Origin: Methanobacteriota archaeon | Lineage (GTDB): Archaea; Hydrothermarchaeota; Hydrothermarchaeia; Hydrothermarchaeales; JAADFM01 | Length of the DNA: 8,058 nt | Direction of reading: 5' to 3' | Assembly: GCA_013152845.1 (NCBI GenBank) | Contig: JAADFM010000020.1 | Coordinates: 1-8,058 of the forward strand | Shown here: in pieces, positions 1 through 6,932 of the stretch | How the letters are laid out: each line of letters begins with the position of its first letter | How positions within the stretch are numbered: the first letter of the stretch is position 1 | Program-made: the position numbers and the translations under genes | Notes under the pieces: generated by a model | Told to the model about the DNA's origin: nothing | The model's input: the letters and a program-made list of their open reading frames with translations, nothing else | Database searches by the model: none

Positions 1-1268
1 TGGTCATGTCCAACCGGGCCATGCGGGAGCTTACGGCCACGGCCGAAGGCCAGGCCATAAAATGCTATGACCAGTTGAAGGGGGCTGCCTGCCATACCGA
101 GATGTGCACCCTGAGGCGGGTCCTCCGGGGCGAGGAGGAGATACACGCCGAGGTTGAGAAGGTCACCCCACAGGGGAGGACCATCCAGACCATCCTGACG
201 GCCACGCCCTACAAGGATTCCAAGGGCGAGGTCACCGGTGTTGTGGAGTTTTTCAAGGACATCTCGGAGATGAGGGCCATGGAGCGCGAGTATGAGGAGA
301 CGCTGAGCCGGCTGGAAGAGCGCATAATAGCCGTGGCAGAGAAGGTCGCGTCCACTTCAGAGGAACTGGCGTCCGCTTCCGAGGAGATGAACGCCGTCTC
401 CGAGGAGGTCTCCAACACCATCCAGCAGATAGCCAAGAGCGCCCAGGACCAGATGGAGGACATGAAGAGGGCCACAGAGGAGATGATGAAGGTCTCCAGG
501 ATGGTCAAGAACATCGCCCAGGGCAGCCAGGGTGCGGTGGAGGTATCCACCAGGGCCAGGGACCTGGCCACCCAGGGGAGCGAGTCCGCCAAGGTCGCCC
601 TATCCAACATGGCATCGGCTACCGAGACCGCCAATTCTTCGGTCGAGGTGGTTAGAAGGCTGGCGGACAGTTCCAAGAGGATTGGGGAAATCGTGGACGT
701 CATCACCAATATCGCAGACCAGACCAACCTGCTGGCACTCAATGCGGCCATCGAGGCCGCCAGGGCCGGGGAGCACGGCAGGGGCTTTGCGGTGGTGGCC
801 GAGGAGGTCCGCAAGCTGGCCGAGGGCTCAGGCCAGGCCGCAGAGGAGATAGCGGGCCTCATAAAGGACATCCAGCAGGAAACCGAGGGGGCGGTGGCGG
901 CCATGGAAGAGGGTAACACCAAGATTACACGCTCATCAGAGGTGGTGAGCGAGGCACTGATGGCCCTGGAGGAGATAGCCCAGAGCATCCAGGAGGCCAC
1001 CGAGACCGTGAAGAAGATATCGTCGGCCGCCGAGGAACAGATAGGGGCGACGGAGAAGGTCCTCAAGGCCGTTAAAGGTATAGCCTCCTCGGCCGAAGAG
1101 GCCGCAACAGGGACGGAACAGGCCTCTGCCGCCACAGAAGAACAGGTGGCTTCCATGGAGGAGATGGCGGCCTCAGCCCAGGAGCTGGCCAGCCTGGCAG
1201 GGAAACTCCAGGAGGAGGTCAAGAAACTGAGGGAACAGCGCGCCTCCAGGAGAGAAGGAAAAAAATAA
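1..1268 (+). CDS. Methyl-accepting chemotaxis protein with PAS domain (5' end outside window)
   Basis: Receptor/transducer that feeds the CheA-CheW complex. The frame is open to the left edge, and the first visible Met (base 6) falls inside a PAS domain, so the N-terminus is missing. Numbering from that Met: residues 1-90 are the C-terminal half of a PAS domain, ending in the typical FFKDIS; residues 95-410 are a long coiled-coil signalling domain. The hairpin tip is unmistakable at 227-286 ([20 protein letters not shown], then [19 protein letters not shown]). Heptad-spaced Glu/Gln pairs flanked by small residues, at 119-120, 126-127 and 133-134 and at 364-365, 371-372, 378-379 and 385-386, look like methylation/deamidation sites for CheR, CheB and CheD. 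No transmembrane segment or HAMP domain lies between PAS and signalling domain, so the visible part is cytoplasmic; a membrane anchor upstream cannot be excluded. The C-terminus (REGKK) is not a CheR/CheB docking pentapeptide. cheW follows after 37 bases. Confidence 0.95.
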   Translation, partial: VMSNRAMRELTATAEGQAIKCYDQLKGAACHTEMCTLRRVLRGEEEIHAEVEKVTPQGRTIQTILTATPYKDSKGEVTGVVEFFKDISEMRAMEREYEETLSRLEERIIAVAEKVASTSEELASASEEMNAVSEEVSNTIQQIAKSAQDQMEDMKRATEEMMKVSRMVKNIAQGSQGAVEVSTRARDLATQGSESAKVALSNMASATETANSSVEVVRRLADSSKRIGEIVDVITNIADQTNLLALNAAIEAARAGEHGRGFAVVAEEVRKLAEGSGQAAEEIAGLIKDIQQETEGAVAAMEEGNTKITRSSEVVSEALMALEEIAQSIQEATETVKKISSAAEEQIGATEKVLKAVKGIASSAEEAATGTEQASAATEEQVASMEEMAASAQELASLAGKLQEEVKKLREQRASRREGKK

Positions 1269-1305
1269 AAGTGCCGGTCTATAGAGTAATTCAGGTGGTA
1301 GCCTA

Positions 1306-1794
1306 ATGTCGGATGATGAGCAGGTTTCTGAAGAGGTCCAGCTGGTGGTGTTCAGCCTGGGCGATGAGGAATTCGGGGTGGACATAAAATCGGTGAGGGA
1401 GATTATCAAGATGACGGAGATAACCCGGGTTCCCAATTCCCCGGAATTCGTGGAGGGGGTCATTAACCTCAGGGGTCAAATCACCACGGTAATAGACCTG
1501 AGAAAGCGTCTTGACATCCCTCCAAGGGAGAGGGACGAGGACACAAGGATTGTCATAGTGGACCTGGAGAAGACCACGGTGGGGATGATAGTGGATTCGG
1601 TATCCGAGGTCCTGCGCCTGCCGAAGAAGGACATCGACCCGACCCCTGCCATCTCCACGGACGTGGAGGCGGATTATATCAGGGGGGTCGGGAAGCTCAA
1701 GAAGGGCGAGCAGGACCGGCTGTTAATCCTATTGGACCTGAAGAAGATACTGTCCAGGGAAGAGAAAAGGGAACTGGAGAGTGTTCCTGGATGA
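1306..1794 (+). CDS. cheW: Chemotaxis coupling protein CheW
   Basis: Adaptor that links receptor tips to the P5 domain of CheA in the cytoplasmic signalling array. At 162 residues it is a normal single-domain CheW. The fold signature is clear: a start strand QLVVFSLGDEEFGVDI (12-27), then VREI (30-33), then the conserved VPNSPEFVEGVINLRGQI (42-59), in which Arg56 corresponds to the conserved NLRG arginine that contacts receptors, followed by a VIDLRKRL strand (62-69) and a second beta-barrel half (VGMIVDSVSEVLRLP, 92-106). The ATG start is supported by AGGTGG at 1293-1298, seven bases upstream. It sits between the receptor gene and cheY, as expected for one operon. A weak TATA-like CTATAG lies in the 37-base gap, but nothing else argues for a separate promoter. 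Confidence 0.97.
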   Translation: MSDDEQVSEEVQLVVFSLGDEEFGVDIKSVREIIKMTEITRVPNSPEFVEGVINLRGQITTVIDLRKRLDIPPRERDEDTRIVIVDLEKTTVGMIVDSVSEVLRLPKKDIDPTPAISTDVEADYIRGVGKLKKGEQDRLLILLDLKKILSREEKRELESVPG

Positions 1795-1806
1795 AGGGGT
1801 GGGACG

Positions 1807-2169
1807 TTGGCTAGGGTCCTCATCGTCGATGACGCCGCCTTCATGCGGATGATGCTCAGGGACATCCTGGAGAAGATGGGGCACGAGGTGGTGGGGGAGG
1901 CCACCAACGGACAGGAGGCAGTGGACGCCTACCGCAGGCTCAAGCCAGACCTTGTGACCATGGACATCATCATGCCGGATGTCATGGGCATCGAGGCGGT
2001 GAAGGGCATCATGAAGGAGAACCCCCAGGCCAAGATAGTGATGGTTTCGGCCCTGGGCCAGCAGGCCATGGTGAAGGAGGCCATCGAGTCCGGTGCCAGG
2101 GATTTCGTCATCAAACCCTTTCAGGAGGCCAATGTAATAAAGACCATTGAAAACGTATTGGAGGCTTAA
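1807..2169 (+). CDS. cheY: Chemotaxis response regulator CheY
   Basis: Single-domain receiver of 120 residues that takes the phosphoryl group from CheA and signals to the motor (in archaea, to the archaellum through CheF-type adaptors; none is visible here). All receiver residues are present: Asp8-Asp9 for Mg2+, phospho-acceptor Asp53 (TMDIIMP), Ser81 as the switch Thr/Ser, Phe100 at the aromatic switch position and Lys103 (VIKPF). The start must be TTG at 1807: an in-frame stop, the cheW TGA at 1792-1794, lies just upstream, and the next Met (13) would remove strand beta-1 and the acidic pair. The GGGGTGGG stretch at 1796-1803 provides the ribosome-binding site. The 12-base gap to cheW and the 5-base gap to cheB indicate co-transcription. 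The loop after the acceptor aspartate reads MPDVMG instead of the usual MPxMDG. Confidence 0.96.
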   Translation: MARVLIVDDAAFMRMMLRDILEKMGHEVVGEATNGQEAVDAYRRLKPDLVTMDIIMPDVMGIEAVKGIMKENPQAKIVMVSALGQQAMVKEAIESGARDFVIKPFQEANVIKTIENVLEA

Positions 2170-2174
2170 GGACA

Positions 2175-3197
2175 ATGATAAAGGTATTGGTAGTGGACGA
2201 TTCCGTCCTGATGCGGAAGATCATATCGGACCTGCTCCAAAGCGACCCCGAGATAGAGGTGGTGGCCACCGCAAAGGACGGCAGGGATGCCATCGAGAAG
2301 GCGGCCAGGTTCAACCCCGATGTCATCACCATGGACGTGGAGATGCCGGAGATGGACGGCATCCAGGCGGTGGAGTACATCATGCGGGAGAACCCCCTCC
2401 CCATCGTCATGCTTTCGGCCCTTACCAAGGAGGGGGCCAAGGAGACACTCCAGGCCCTGGAGTACGGTGCCGTGGATTTCATCCAGAAGCCTTCCGGGAC
2501 CTTCTCCCCTGACCTGCCCAAGATAGCTGAGGAGATTGTGGCCAAGGTCAGGACGGCCGCCGGGGCCAACATCATGCGCCCCAGGGCGGTGGCACCCGAG
2601 GCTCCACCCGCCGATGTGGTCTTCGAGGATACAGGGGAGGAGAAACTGGTGGTGATAGGGGCATCCACCGGCGGGCCTTCCGCCATCTACGAGATACTCT
2701 CGGCCCTGCCCGAGAACTTCCCGGCAGGGATACTCATCGTCCAGCACATGCCCCTGGGGTTCACCAAGCCCATGGCCCAGAGGCTGGACTCCACCTGCCC
2801 CCTCACGGTCAAGGAGGCCGCAGATACCGACAGGATTGTCCCTGGAATGGTTTACGTGGCCCCCGGGAACCGCCACATGCTGGTTAACCAGGACAGGATA
2901 TTCCTGGACGACGGCCCCAAGGTCCATGGCGTGCGCCCCTCGGTGGACGTGACCATGAAGTCGGCATCCCAGCACTACGGCAGTAACCTCATCGGCATCA
3001 TCCTGACTGGAATGGGGACCGACGGTACTGAGGGAATCGAGAGCATCAAGAAGAGGGGCGGCAGGACCATCGCCCAGGACGAGGCCACCTCCACCATCTT
3101 CGGGATGCCCAAGGCCGCCATCGCAACAGGGGCCGTGGACAAGGTCCTCCCCCTCCAGGAAATACCTGCGGAACTCATATCCATGGTTGGTGGTTGA
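2175..3197 (+). CDS. cheB: Chemotaxis response regulator protein-glutamate methylesterase/glutaminase CheB
   Basis: Two-domain enzyme of 340 residues that removes methyl groups from (and deamidates) receptor glutamate/glutamine sites when phosphorylated by CheA, opposing CheR. Receiver domain 1-123: Asp8-Asp9, acceptor Asp54 (TMDVEMPEMDG), Ser81 and Lys105 (IQKPSG). A linker of about 30 residues follows. The methylesterase domain spans about 156-340, with the full catalytic triad visible: Ser164 in GASTGG, His191 in VQHMP and Asp283 in GMGTDG. The motif VAPGNRHM (228-235) and the downstream IAQDEATSTIFGMP segment (299-312) are also typical. The ATG start at 2175 is five bases after the cheY stop, with GGAGG at 2160-2164 inside the end of cheY. 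The stop codon overlaps the cheA start, so translation of the two is probably coupled. Confidence 0.98.
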   Translation: MIKVLVVDDSVLMRKIISDLLQSDPEIEVVATAKDGRDAIEKAARFNPDVITMDVEMPEMDGIQAVEYIMRENPLPIVMLSALTKEGAKETLQALEYGAVDFIQKPSGTFSPDLPKIAEEIVAKVRTAAGANIMRPRAVAPEAPPADVVFEDTGEEKLVVIGASTGGPSAIYEILSALPENFPAGILIVQHMPLGFTKPMAQRLDSTCPLTVKEAADTDRIVPGMVYVAPGNRHMLVNQDRIFLDDGPKVHGVRPSVDVTMKSASQHYGSNLIGIILTGMGTDGTEGIESIKKRGGRTIAQDEATSTIFGMPKAAIATGAVDKVLPLQEIPAELISMVGG

Positions 3198-5200
3198 AGA
3201 TCGATATATCGGAATATCTCGATATCTTTTTGAGTGAGGCAGGGGAGCACCTGGACCTCCTCAACAAGGCCCTCCTGGAACTCGAGAGGGACCCAGGGGA
3301 TATGGACCGGGTCAATGAGATATTCCGCTCCGCCCACACCCTCAAGGGCATGGCCGCCACCATGGGGTACCGGGACATCTCGGAGCTGTCCCACAAGCTG
3401 GAGAACGTCCTGGACCGCATAAGGAACCGGGAGATGGAGGTCTCCGGGGAGCTGGTGGATACCCTCCTGTTCTGCGTTGACCACCTGGAGTCCATGATAG
3501 ATGGCGTGGCAAAGGGGACCGAGGTGGATGCCGGGGAGGCCTTCCAGAAGCTGAACGCCATCCTGGGGACCCCGGCGGAGCCCCCCCGGGAGGATGCAGG
3601 TGAGGATGTGCCACCAACCCCGGAACGGGAACCGGAGGAGGAGGCCCCACCGGAATCTGCGGAGGTCCCTCTGGAGCCAGAGGACCTGGAGATTGCGGAG
3701 AAGAAGGCCGCCGAAGGCCTCACACCCTACAGGATCGACGTGACCCTCTCCCCGGAGACGGCCATGAAGTCGATACGGGCTTTTATGATTATCAAGAACC
3801 TTGAGGCCCTGGGCGAGGTCTACAAGACCGTACCCGACGGCGAGGCCATCGAGGAGGAAGACTTCGACCTCGATTTCACGGTCTTCCTGGCCACCCGGGA
3901 GGCGGAGGAGAAGCTGGCCGAGGCCGTGGCAGGCATCGGGAGGGTTTCCGATGTGGCAGGGGTGAGGTACCGCCCCCTTGCCAGGGTGGAGAGGGAGGCG
4001 GAGAAACCAGAGGAGAAGAAGCCCCGCCCACCGCCGAAGAGGAGGGACCAGGTGAAGAGCATCCAGACGGTGCGGGTGGCCATAGACCGGCTGGACAACC
4101 TCATGAACCTGGTGGGGGAGCTGGTCATCACCAAGGGCCGGCTGAAGCAGATAGGTGCAGAGCTCCAGGACGAGGTCCTCTCAGAGACGGTGGACAGCAT
4201 AGACCGCCTGACCACGGAGCTCCAGGACGGGGTCATGATGATGCGCATGGTGGAGGTGGGCCAGATATTCGACCGGTTCCCGAGGATGGTGAGGGACCTG
4301 GCCAGGGAGGAGGGCAAGGAGGTGCGGCTGGAGATAGAGGGCAGGGAAATCGAGCTGGACCGCACCGTCCTGGACGAGATAGGCGACCCCCTGGTGCACC
4401 TCCTGCGCAACGCCGTGGACCACGGGCTCGAGACCCCGCAGGAGAGGGCAGGGTCCGGCAAGCCGAGGGAGGGGACCATACGCCTGACGGCCAGGAGGGA
4501 GAAGAACCATGTGGAGGTCGTCGTGGAGGACGACGGCCGGGGCATGGACCCCGGGAGTATCAAGGAGGCTGCGGTGAGGAGGGGTATCATCACCGAGGAG
4601 GAGGCCGCAAAACTCGACCACGACGAGACCATGAGGCTCATCTTCAAACCGGGGTTCTCGACCCAGAAGACCGTCACCGGCGTCTCGGGCAGGGGGGTGG
4701 GGATGGACGTGGTCAACAACAAGATTACCGCCCTGGGCGGGACGGTGGAGGTGGCCTCCCGGCCCGGCAGGGGCACCCGGTTCACACTGAAACTGCCACT
4801 GACCCTGGCCATTATCCAGGCACTCCTGGTGGAGGTGGGCCGGGAGACCTACGCCATACCCCTCAACAGCGTGGTGGAGACCCTGGCCCTGGCCCCGGAG
4901 GAGATACAGACGGTGAAGGGCCAGGAGACCTACGTCCTCAGGGGCACGGTCCTGCCCCTTGTGAGGCTCAGGGAGGTCCTGAAGGTCCCGGATGGGGGAG
5001 AGAGCAGGACCCTGATGGTCGTGGTGGTGGAGTGGTCCGGCAAGCAGATAGGCCTGGTGGTTGACGGCCTGCTGGGCCAGGATGAAATCGTGATAAAGAC
5101 CCTGGGGGACTTCCTGACCGGGCTGAGGGGTTTTGCCGGGGCCACCATCATGGGCGACGGCCGGGTGGTGCTCATTCTCGACATAGCGACCTTGATATAG
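3194..5200 (+). CDS. cheA: Chemotaxis sensor histidine kinase CheA
   Basis: Cytoplasmic kinase of 668 residues that autophosphorylates in response to receptors and passes phosphate to CheY and CheB. All five domains are present. P1 (about 1-105) has phospho-His48 in SAHTLKG with Lys51, His67 and Glu70 around it. An acidic, proline-rich linker (126-176) leads to P2 (about 179-263), the CheY/CheB docking domain. A Pro/Lys/Arg linker precedes P3, the dimerisation helices (about 289-350). P4 ATPase (about 350-535) shows the N box LLRNAVDHGLE with Asn406, the G1 box VEDDGRGMD (444-452) and the G2 region GFSTQKTVTGVSGRGVGMD (487-505). P5 (536-668) is the CheW-like receptor-coupling domain. The start is TTG at 3194, sharing TTGA with the cheB stop; the next in-frame starts would cut the first P1 helix. 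GGTGG directly abuts the TTG, so translational coupling may matter more than a spaced Shine-Dalgarno site. Confidence 0.97.
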   Translation: MKIDISEYLDIFLSEAGEHLDLLNKALLELERDPGDMDRVNEIFRSAHTLKGMAATMGYRDISELSHKLENVLDRIRNREMEVSGELVDTLLFCVDHLESMIDGVAKGTEVDAGEAFQKLNAILGTPAEPPREDAGEDVPPTPEREPEEEAPPESAEVPLEPEDLEIAEKKAAEGLTPYRIDVTLSPETAMKSIRAFMIIKNLEALGEVYKTVPDGEAIEEEDFDLDFTVFLATREAEEKLAEAVAGIGRVSDVAGVRYRPLARVEREAEKPEEKKPRPPPKRRDQVKSIQTVRVAIDRLDNLMNLVGELVITKGRLKQIGAELQDEVLSETVDSIDRLTTELQDGVMMMRMVEVGQIFDRFPRMVRDLAREEGKEVRLEIEGREIELDRTVLDEIGDPLVHLLRNAVDHGLETPQERAGSGKPREGTIRLTARREKNHVEVVVEDDGRGMDPGSIKEAAVRRGIITEEEAAKLDHDETMRLIFKPGFSTQKTVTGVSGRGVGMDVVNNKITALGGTVEVASRPGRGTRFTLKLPLTLAIIQALLVEVGRETYAIPLNSVVETLALAPEEIQTVKGQETYVLRGTVLPLVRLREVLKVPDGGESRTLMVVVVEWSGKQIGLVVDGLLGQDEIVIKTLGDFLTGLRGFAGATIMGDGRVVLILDIATLI

Positions 5201-5218
5201 AGGGGATGGTGAGGAAAG

Positions 5219-5824
5219 ATGGAATTGAAAAAGGCTCAAAGGGAGACCCTGAAGAAACTGGCGGATATGGGGGCCACCAATGCGGCCTCGGCCCTCTCCA
5301 TGATGATGCAGGAACCGGTTACCATATCAGTCCCCCACCAGGACGTGTACCCCCTGACCCGGATATACCAGCAGCTGGAGGGGGAGCAGGAGGTGGTGGG
5401 GATATACTCCAAGCTCAGCGGGGATATGACGGCCACCATCATGATAATCTTCAAGAAGGACCACGCCGGCAACCTGGTGAGGGTACTCCTGGGGGATGCC
5501 GTGGGCAGGATAAGCGCCATGGAGGAGATGACCATCTCGGCCATCCAGGAGACCGGCAACCACATGATTTCCGCCTTCTCCAACGCCCTGGCGGATTACC
5601 TCGGCATCAGGGTCATCCCCTCGCCACCGGGTGTGGGTGTGGATATGGCCGGGGCCCTGGTGGATTACACAATCATCGAGCTGGGCATGGCCGGTGAGGT
5701 GGCGTACTTCTTCCATACCGACCTCCTGATTGAGCCGGGGGCACTGATGGGCCACCTGTTCCTGTTCATGGATTCCGAGTCCATGGAGAAGCTAATAGAG
5801 AAACTTGACAGGGTGAAGAGATGA
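5219..5824 (+). CDS. cheC: CheY-P phosphatase CheC (second active site only)
   Basis: CheC-family protein of 201 residues, expected to dephosphorylate CheY-P and to bind CheD. The family has two pseudo-symmetric sites of the form (D/S)-x3-E-x2-N-x22-P. The C-terminal site is a perfect match: Ser107, Glu111, Asn114 and Pro137, followed by SNALADYLG. In the N-terminal site the spacing and Pro39 are kept, and the following NAASALS (21-27) is typical, but the catalytic Glu is Lys13, the Asn is Asp16 and the first position is Glu9, so this half is probably inactive. Other landmarks are SVPHQDVYPL (37-46), VVGIYSKLSGDMTATIMIIF (59-78) and the C-terminal FLFMDSESMEKLIEKL. The ATG start is preceded by GGTGAGG (5208-5214), and the gene begins 18 bases after cheA. 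A CheX-like protein is less likely because of the two-repeat layout. Confidence 0.93.
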   Translation: MELKKAQRETLKKLADMGATNAASALSMMMQEPVTISVPHQDVYPLTRIYQQLEGEQEVVGIYSKLSGDMTATIMIIFKKDHAGNLVRVLLGDAVGRISAMEEMTISAIQETGNHMISAFSNALADYLGIRVIPSPPGVGVDMAGALVDYTIIELGMAGEVAYFFHTDLLIEPGALMGHLFLFMDSESMEKLIEKLDRVKR

Positions 5825-5828
5825 CATA

Positions 5829-5852
5829 CCCAGGGCCTTGTTTGCACCTGGG
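5829..5852 (+). other. Small inverted repeat in the cheC-cheD gap
   Basis: CCCAGG (5829-5834) and CCTGGG (5847-5852) form a perfect 6-bp inverted repeat with a 12-base loop. The right arm ends at the GGAGG sequence that would serve cheD, so a hairpin in the mRNA could partly mask the ribosome-binding site. It is short and could be chance in G+C-rich DNA. Confidence 0.35.
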
Positions 5853-5873
5853 AGGAGGGGAAGAGACAGAGAC

Positions 5874-6356
5874 ATGGAGACCATAAAGGTAGGCATAGCG
5901 GACTACAGGGTGAGCAGGGACCCTGTGAACATCGTCACCGTAGGTCTGGGTTCGTGCGTGGGGATAGCCCTCTACGACCCGGTCTCAAAGGTGGGCGCGC
6001 TGATCCATATCATGCTCCCCCGCAGCACCGATTCGAATTCCAGGGAGAACAAGGCCAAGTTCGCTGATACCGCCATCCCACTTGTCCTGGAGGAGATGGA
6101 GAGACTGGGGGCCAGGAGGGAGAACATCGTGGCCAAGCTGGCCGGGGGGGCGAAGATGTTCTCCATCATGACCACCGAGCAGATAAAGCACATAGGGGAG
6201 AGGAACGTGATAGCAGCGGCCGAGACCCTGAAGGCCGAGGGGGTCCGGATAGCCTCCATGGAGACCGGGGGGTCTGTGGGGAGGACCATGGAGCTGGATA
6301 CCTCCTCCGGCAGGGTCAGGGTGCGCTCCGTGGGTGCCGGGGTAAAAGAGATTTGA
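5874..6356 (+). CDS. cheD: Chemoreceptor glutamine deamidase CheD
   Basis: CheD deamidates selected glutamines of receptors and is held by CheC when CheY-P is abundant. With the ATG at 5874 the protein has 160 residues, the usual family length. The catalytic residues are Cys28 in GLGSCVG, His45 in IHIMLP and Thr22, with the conserved KFADTAIPLVLEEM (62-75), the GGAKMF loop (91-96) and the C-terminal TGGSVGRTMELDTSSGRV (131-148). The frame extends upstream to a TTG at 5838, but that start adds 12 residues with no counterpart in the family, and the GGAGGAGGGG stretch (5851-5860) lies between TTG and ATG, favouring the ATG. The spacing of 13-15 bases to the ATG is rather long. The gene follows cheC after 49 bases and is the last of the plus-strand operon; it ends 15 bases before a convergent gene. 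Confidence 0.96.
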   Translation: METIKVGIADYRVSRDPVNIVTVGLGSCVGIALYDPVSKVGALIHIMLPRSTDSNSRENKAKFADTAIPLVLEEMERLGARRENIVAKLAGGAKMFSIMTTEQIKHIGERNVIAAAETLKAEGVRIASMETGGSVGRTMELDTSSGRVRVRSVGAGVKEI

Positions 6357-6371
6357 TTGGAGCGCCCGGGA

Positions 6372-6701
6372 CTATTTGTACACCCAGTCGAGCTTCTTCC
6401 TGTTTTCGGCCAGCCTGGCCTTGACCTCCCTCTCCAGGGCATCCAGCTCGGCGGCGTCCATGTCGAGGATGTCCTGGATTTCGGCCTTTATCCTGGCCTC
6501 GTCGACCACGATTCCGGTCAGCCTCCTGAACTCTTCCTGCTTCTGGCGCAGTTCCAGGAGGATGCTCTGCTGGGCCGCTATCAGCCCCTCGGTCTCGATT
6601 CTGGGCAGGACCTCCATGTCCTCCCAGAAGGCCGGGGGTCCTAGTTCAAGACCGGGGTGCTCGCCCAGCTGTGAGGCCAGGTCGTTTTCCTCGAATATCA
6701 T
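6372..6701 (-). CDS. Hypothetical helical protein, partner of the RHH gene
   Basis: I do not recognise this 109-residue protein. Residues 1-35 are acidic with several Pro/Gly (GPPAFWEDMEVLP at 21-33). Residues 36-107 look almost wholly helical and charged, with coiled-coil-like stretches (LLELRQKQEEFRRL at 48-61, ELDALEREVKARLAENRKKL at 85-104). There is no cysteine, signal peptide or membrane segment, and no toxin-type catalytic motif that I can see. It is very likely a real gene: the ATG overlaps the stop of the upstream RHH gene as ATGA, and GGAGGT lies six bases before the ATG at 6708-6713. The pair resembles small autoregulated two-gene units such as toxin-antitoxin modules, with this as the second partner, but that is inference from layout only. 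A role in chemotaxis is possible from its position between cheD and cheR, again unproven. It converges with cheD. Confidence 0.8.
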   Translation of the reverse strand: MIFEENDLASQLGEHPGLELGPPAFWEDMEVLPRIETEGLIAAQQSILLELRQKQEEFRRLTGIVVDEARIKAEIQDILDMDAAELDALEREVKARLAENRKKLDWVYK

Positions 6702-6883
6702 GTCTTTACCTCCTTCAGTTTCATGTATGCGTCAAGGGCCGCATCTATCACCATCCGCTGGGTCACCGTCCTGCCGGACCTGCGCTGCATGTCACCGGCG
6801 AGTCTGCGGACCTTCTCCGCGGTCTTGACCGATACGGTGATGGTGGTGGTGGGCTCGGGCCCCCTTGTCGCGTTGCGGTTCAC
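6698..6883 (-). CDS. Ribbon-helix-helix (CopG/Arc-type) DNA-binding protein
   Basis: Small basic protein of 61 residues, expected to bind DNA as a dimer. The pattern fits the RHH fold: a polar strand TTITVSVK (13-20), a first helix TAEKVRRLAGDMQRRSG (21-37), a turn, and a second helix TVTQRMVIDAALDAYMKL (39-56), with the typical VIDAALDAY ending. The start is placed at GTG 6883: GGAGG at 6892-6896 stands eight bases before it. A longer frame beginning with TTG at 6898 would run through that Shine-Dalgarno site and is less likely. The stop overlaps the ATG of the next gene. The AT-rich gap upstream holds two 22-bp direct repeats, one over the likely TATA box, so the protein may repress its own operon; this is inference. 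Similar proteins act as antitoxins or as plasmid and viral regulators. Confidence 0.85.
   Translation of the reverse strand: MNRNATRGPEPTTTITVSVKTAEKVRRLAGDMQRRSGRTVTQRMVIDAALDAYMKLKEVKT
6708..6713 (-). promoter_or_regulatory. Ribosome-binding site of the 109-residue ORF
   Basis: GGAGGT on the minus strand, six bases before the ATG at 6701 and inside the last codons of the RHH gene. It is one of the best Shine-Dalgarno matches in the window and the main reason to accept the unknown ORF as real. Confidence 0.8.
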
Positions 6884-6891
6884 TCTTTTTT

Positions 6892-6896
6892 CCTCC
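6892..6896 (-). promoter_or_regulatory. Ribosome-binding site that decides the RHH start
   Basis: GGAGG on the minus strand with an eight-base A-rich spacer before GTG at 6883. It overlaps the region just after the alternative TTG at 6898, which makes that TTG an unlikely start. Confidence 0.75.
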
Positions 6897-6922
6897 AATT
6901 GGTCTAATTAATTGCATTAACG

Positions 6923-6932
6923 CCATTAATGG
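6923..6932. other. Perfect 10-bp palindrome CCATTAATGG
   Basis: CCATTAATGG is identical to its reverse complement. It lies between the candidate TATA box (6936-6943) and the RHH start codon, near the place where transcription would begin, and its right end overlaps direct repeat A. It could be a half of an operator or chance in AT-rich DNA. Confidence 0.4.

Noticed and set aside
209..1222. Long antisense frame of 337 codons opposite the receptor gene
   Set aside because: Serine-rich, low-complexity translation that mirrors the GAG/GCC codons of the coding strand; no start signal or motif. It is a shadow of the receptor gene.
1269..1305. Internal promoter before cheW
   Set aside because: Only a CTATAG element in a 37-base gap; no upstream BRE-like sequence, and the spacing fits a continuous operon.
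3820..5239. Two long antisense frames (330 and 352 codons) opposite cheA
   Set aside because: Ser/Arg- or His/Gly-rich translations without motifs, caused by the lack of stops in G+C-rich codons of cheA. No supporting ribosome-binding site or promoter.
6884..6898. Longer RHH protein starting at TTG 6898
   Set aside because: This start would sit at the GGAGG ribosome-binding site that serves GTG 6883 at an ideal distance, and the five extra residues add nothing to the fold.
6357..6907. Plus-strand frames across the RHH unit (95, 150 and 78 codons)
   Set aside because: They oppose two minus-strand genes that have strong Shine-Dalgarno sites, an ATGA overlap and an RHH pattern. The plus translations show no motif.
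6901..6922. Possible third copy of the 22-bp repeat
   Set aside because: It begins GGTC and lies 30 bp from repeat A but agrees at only 13 of 22 positions, little above what AT-rich DNA would give.
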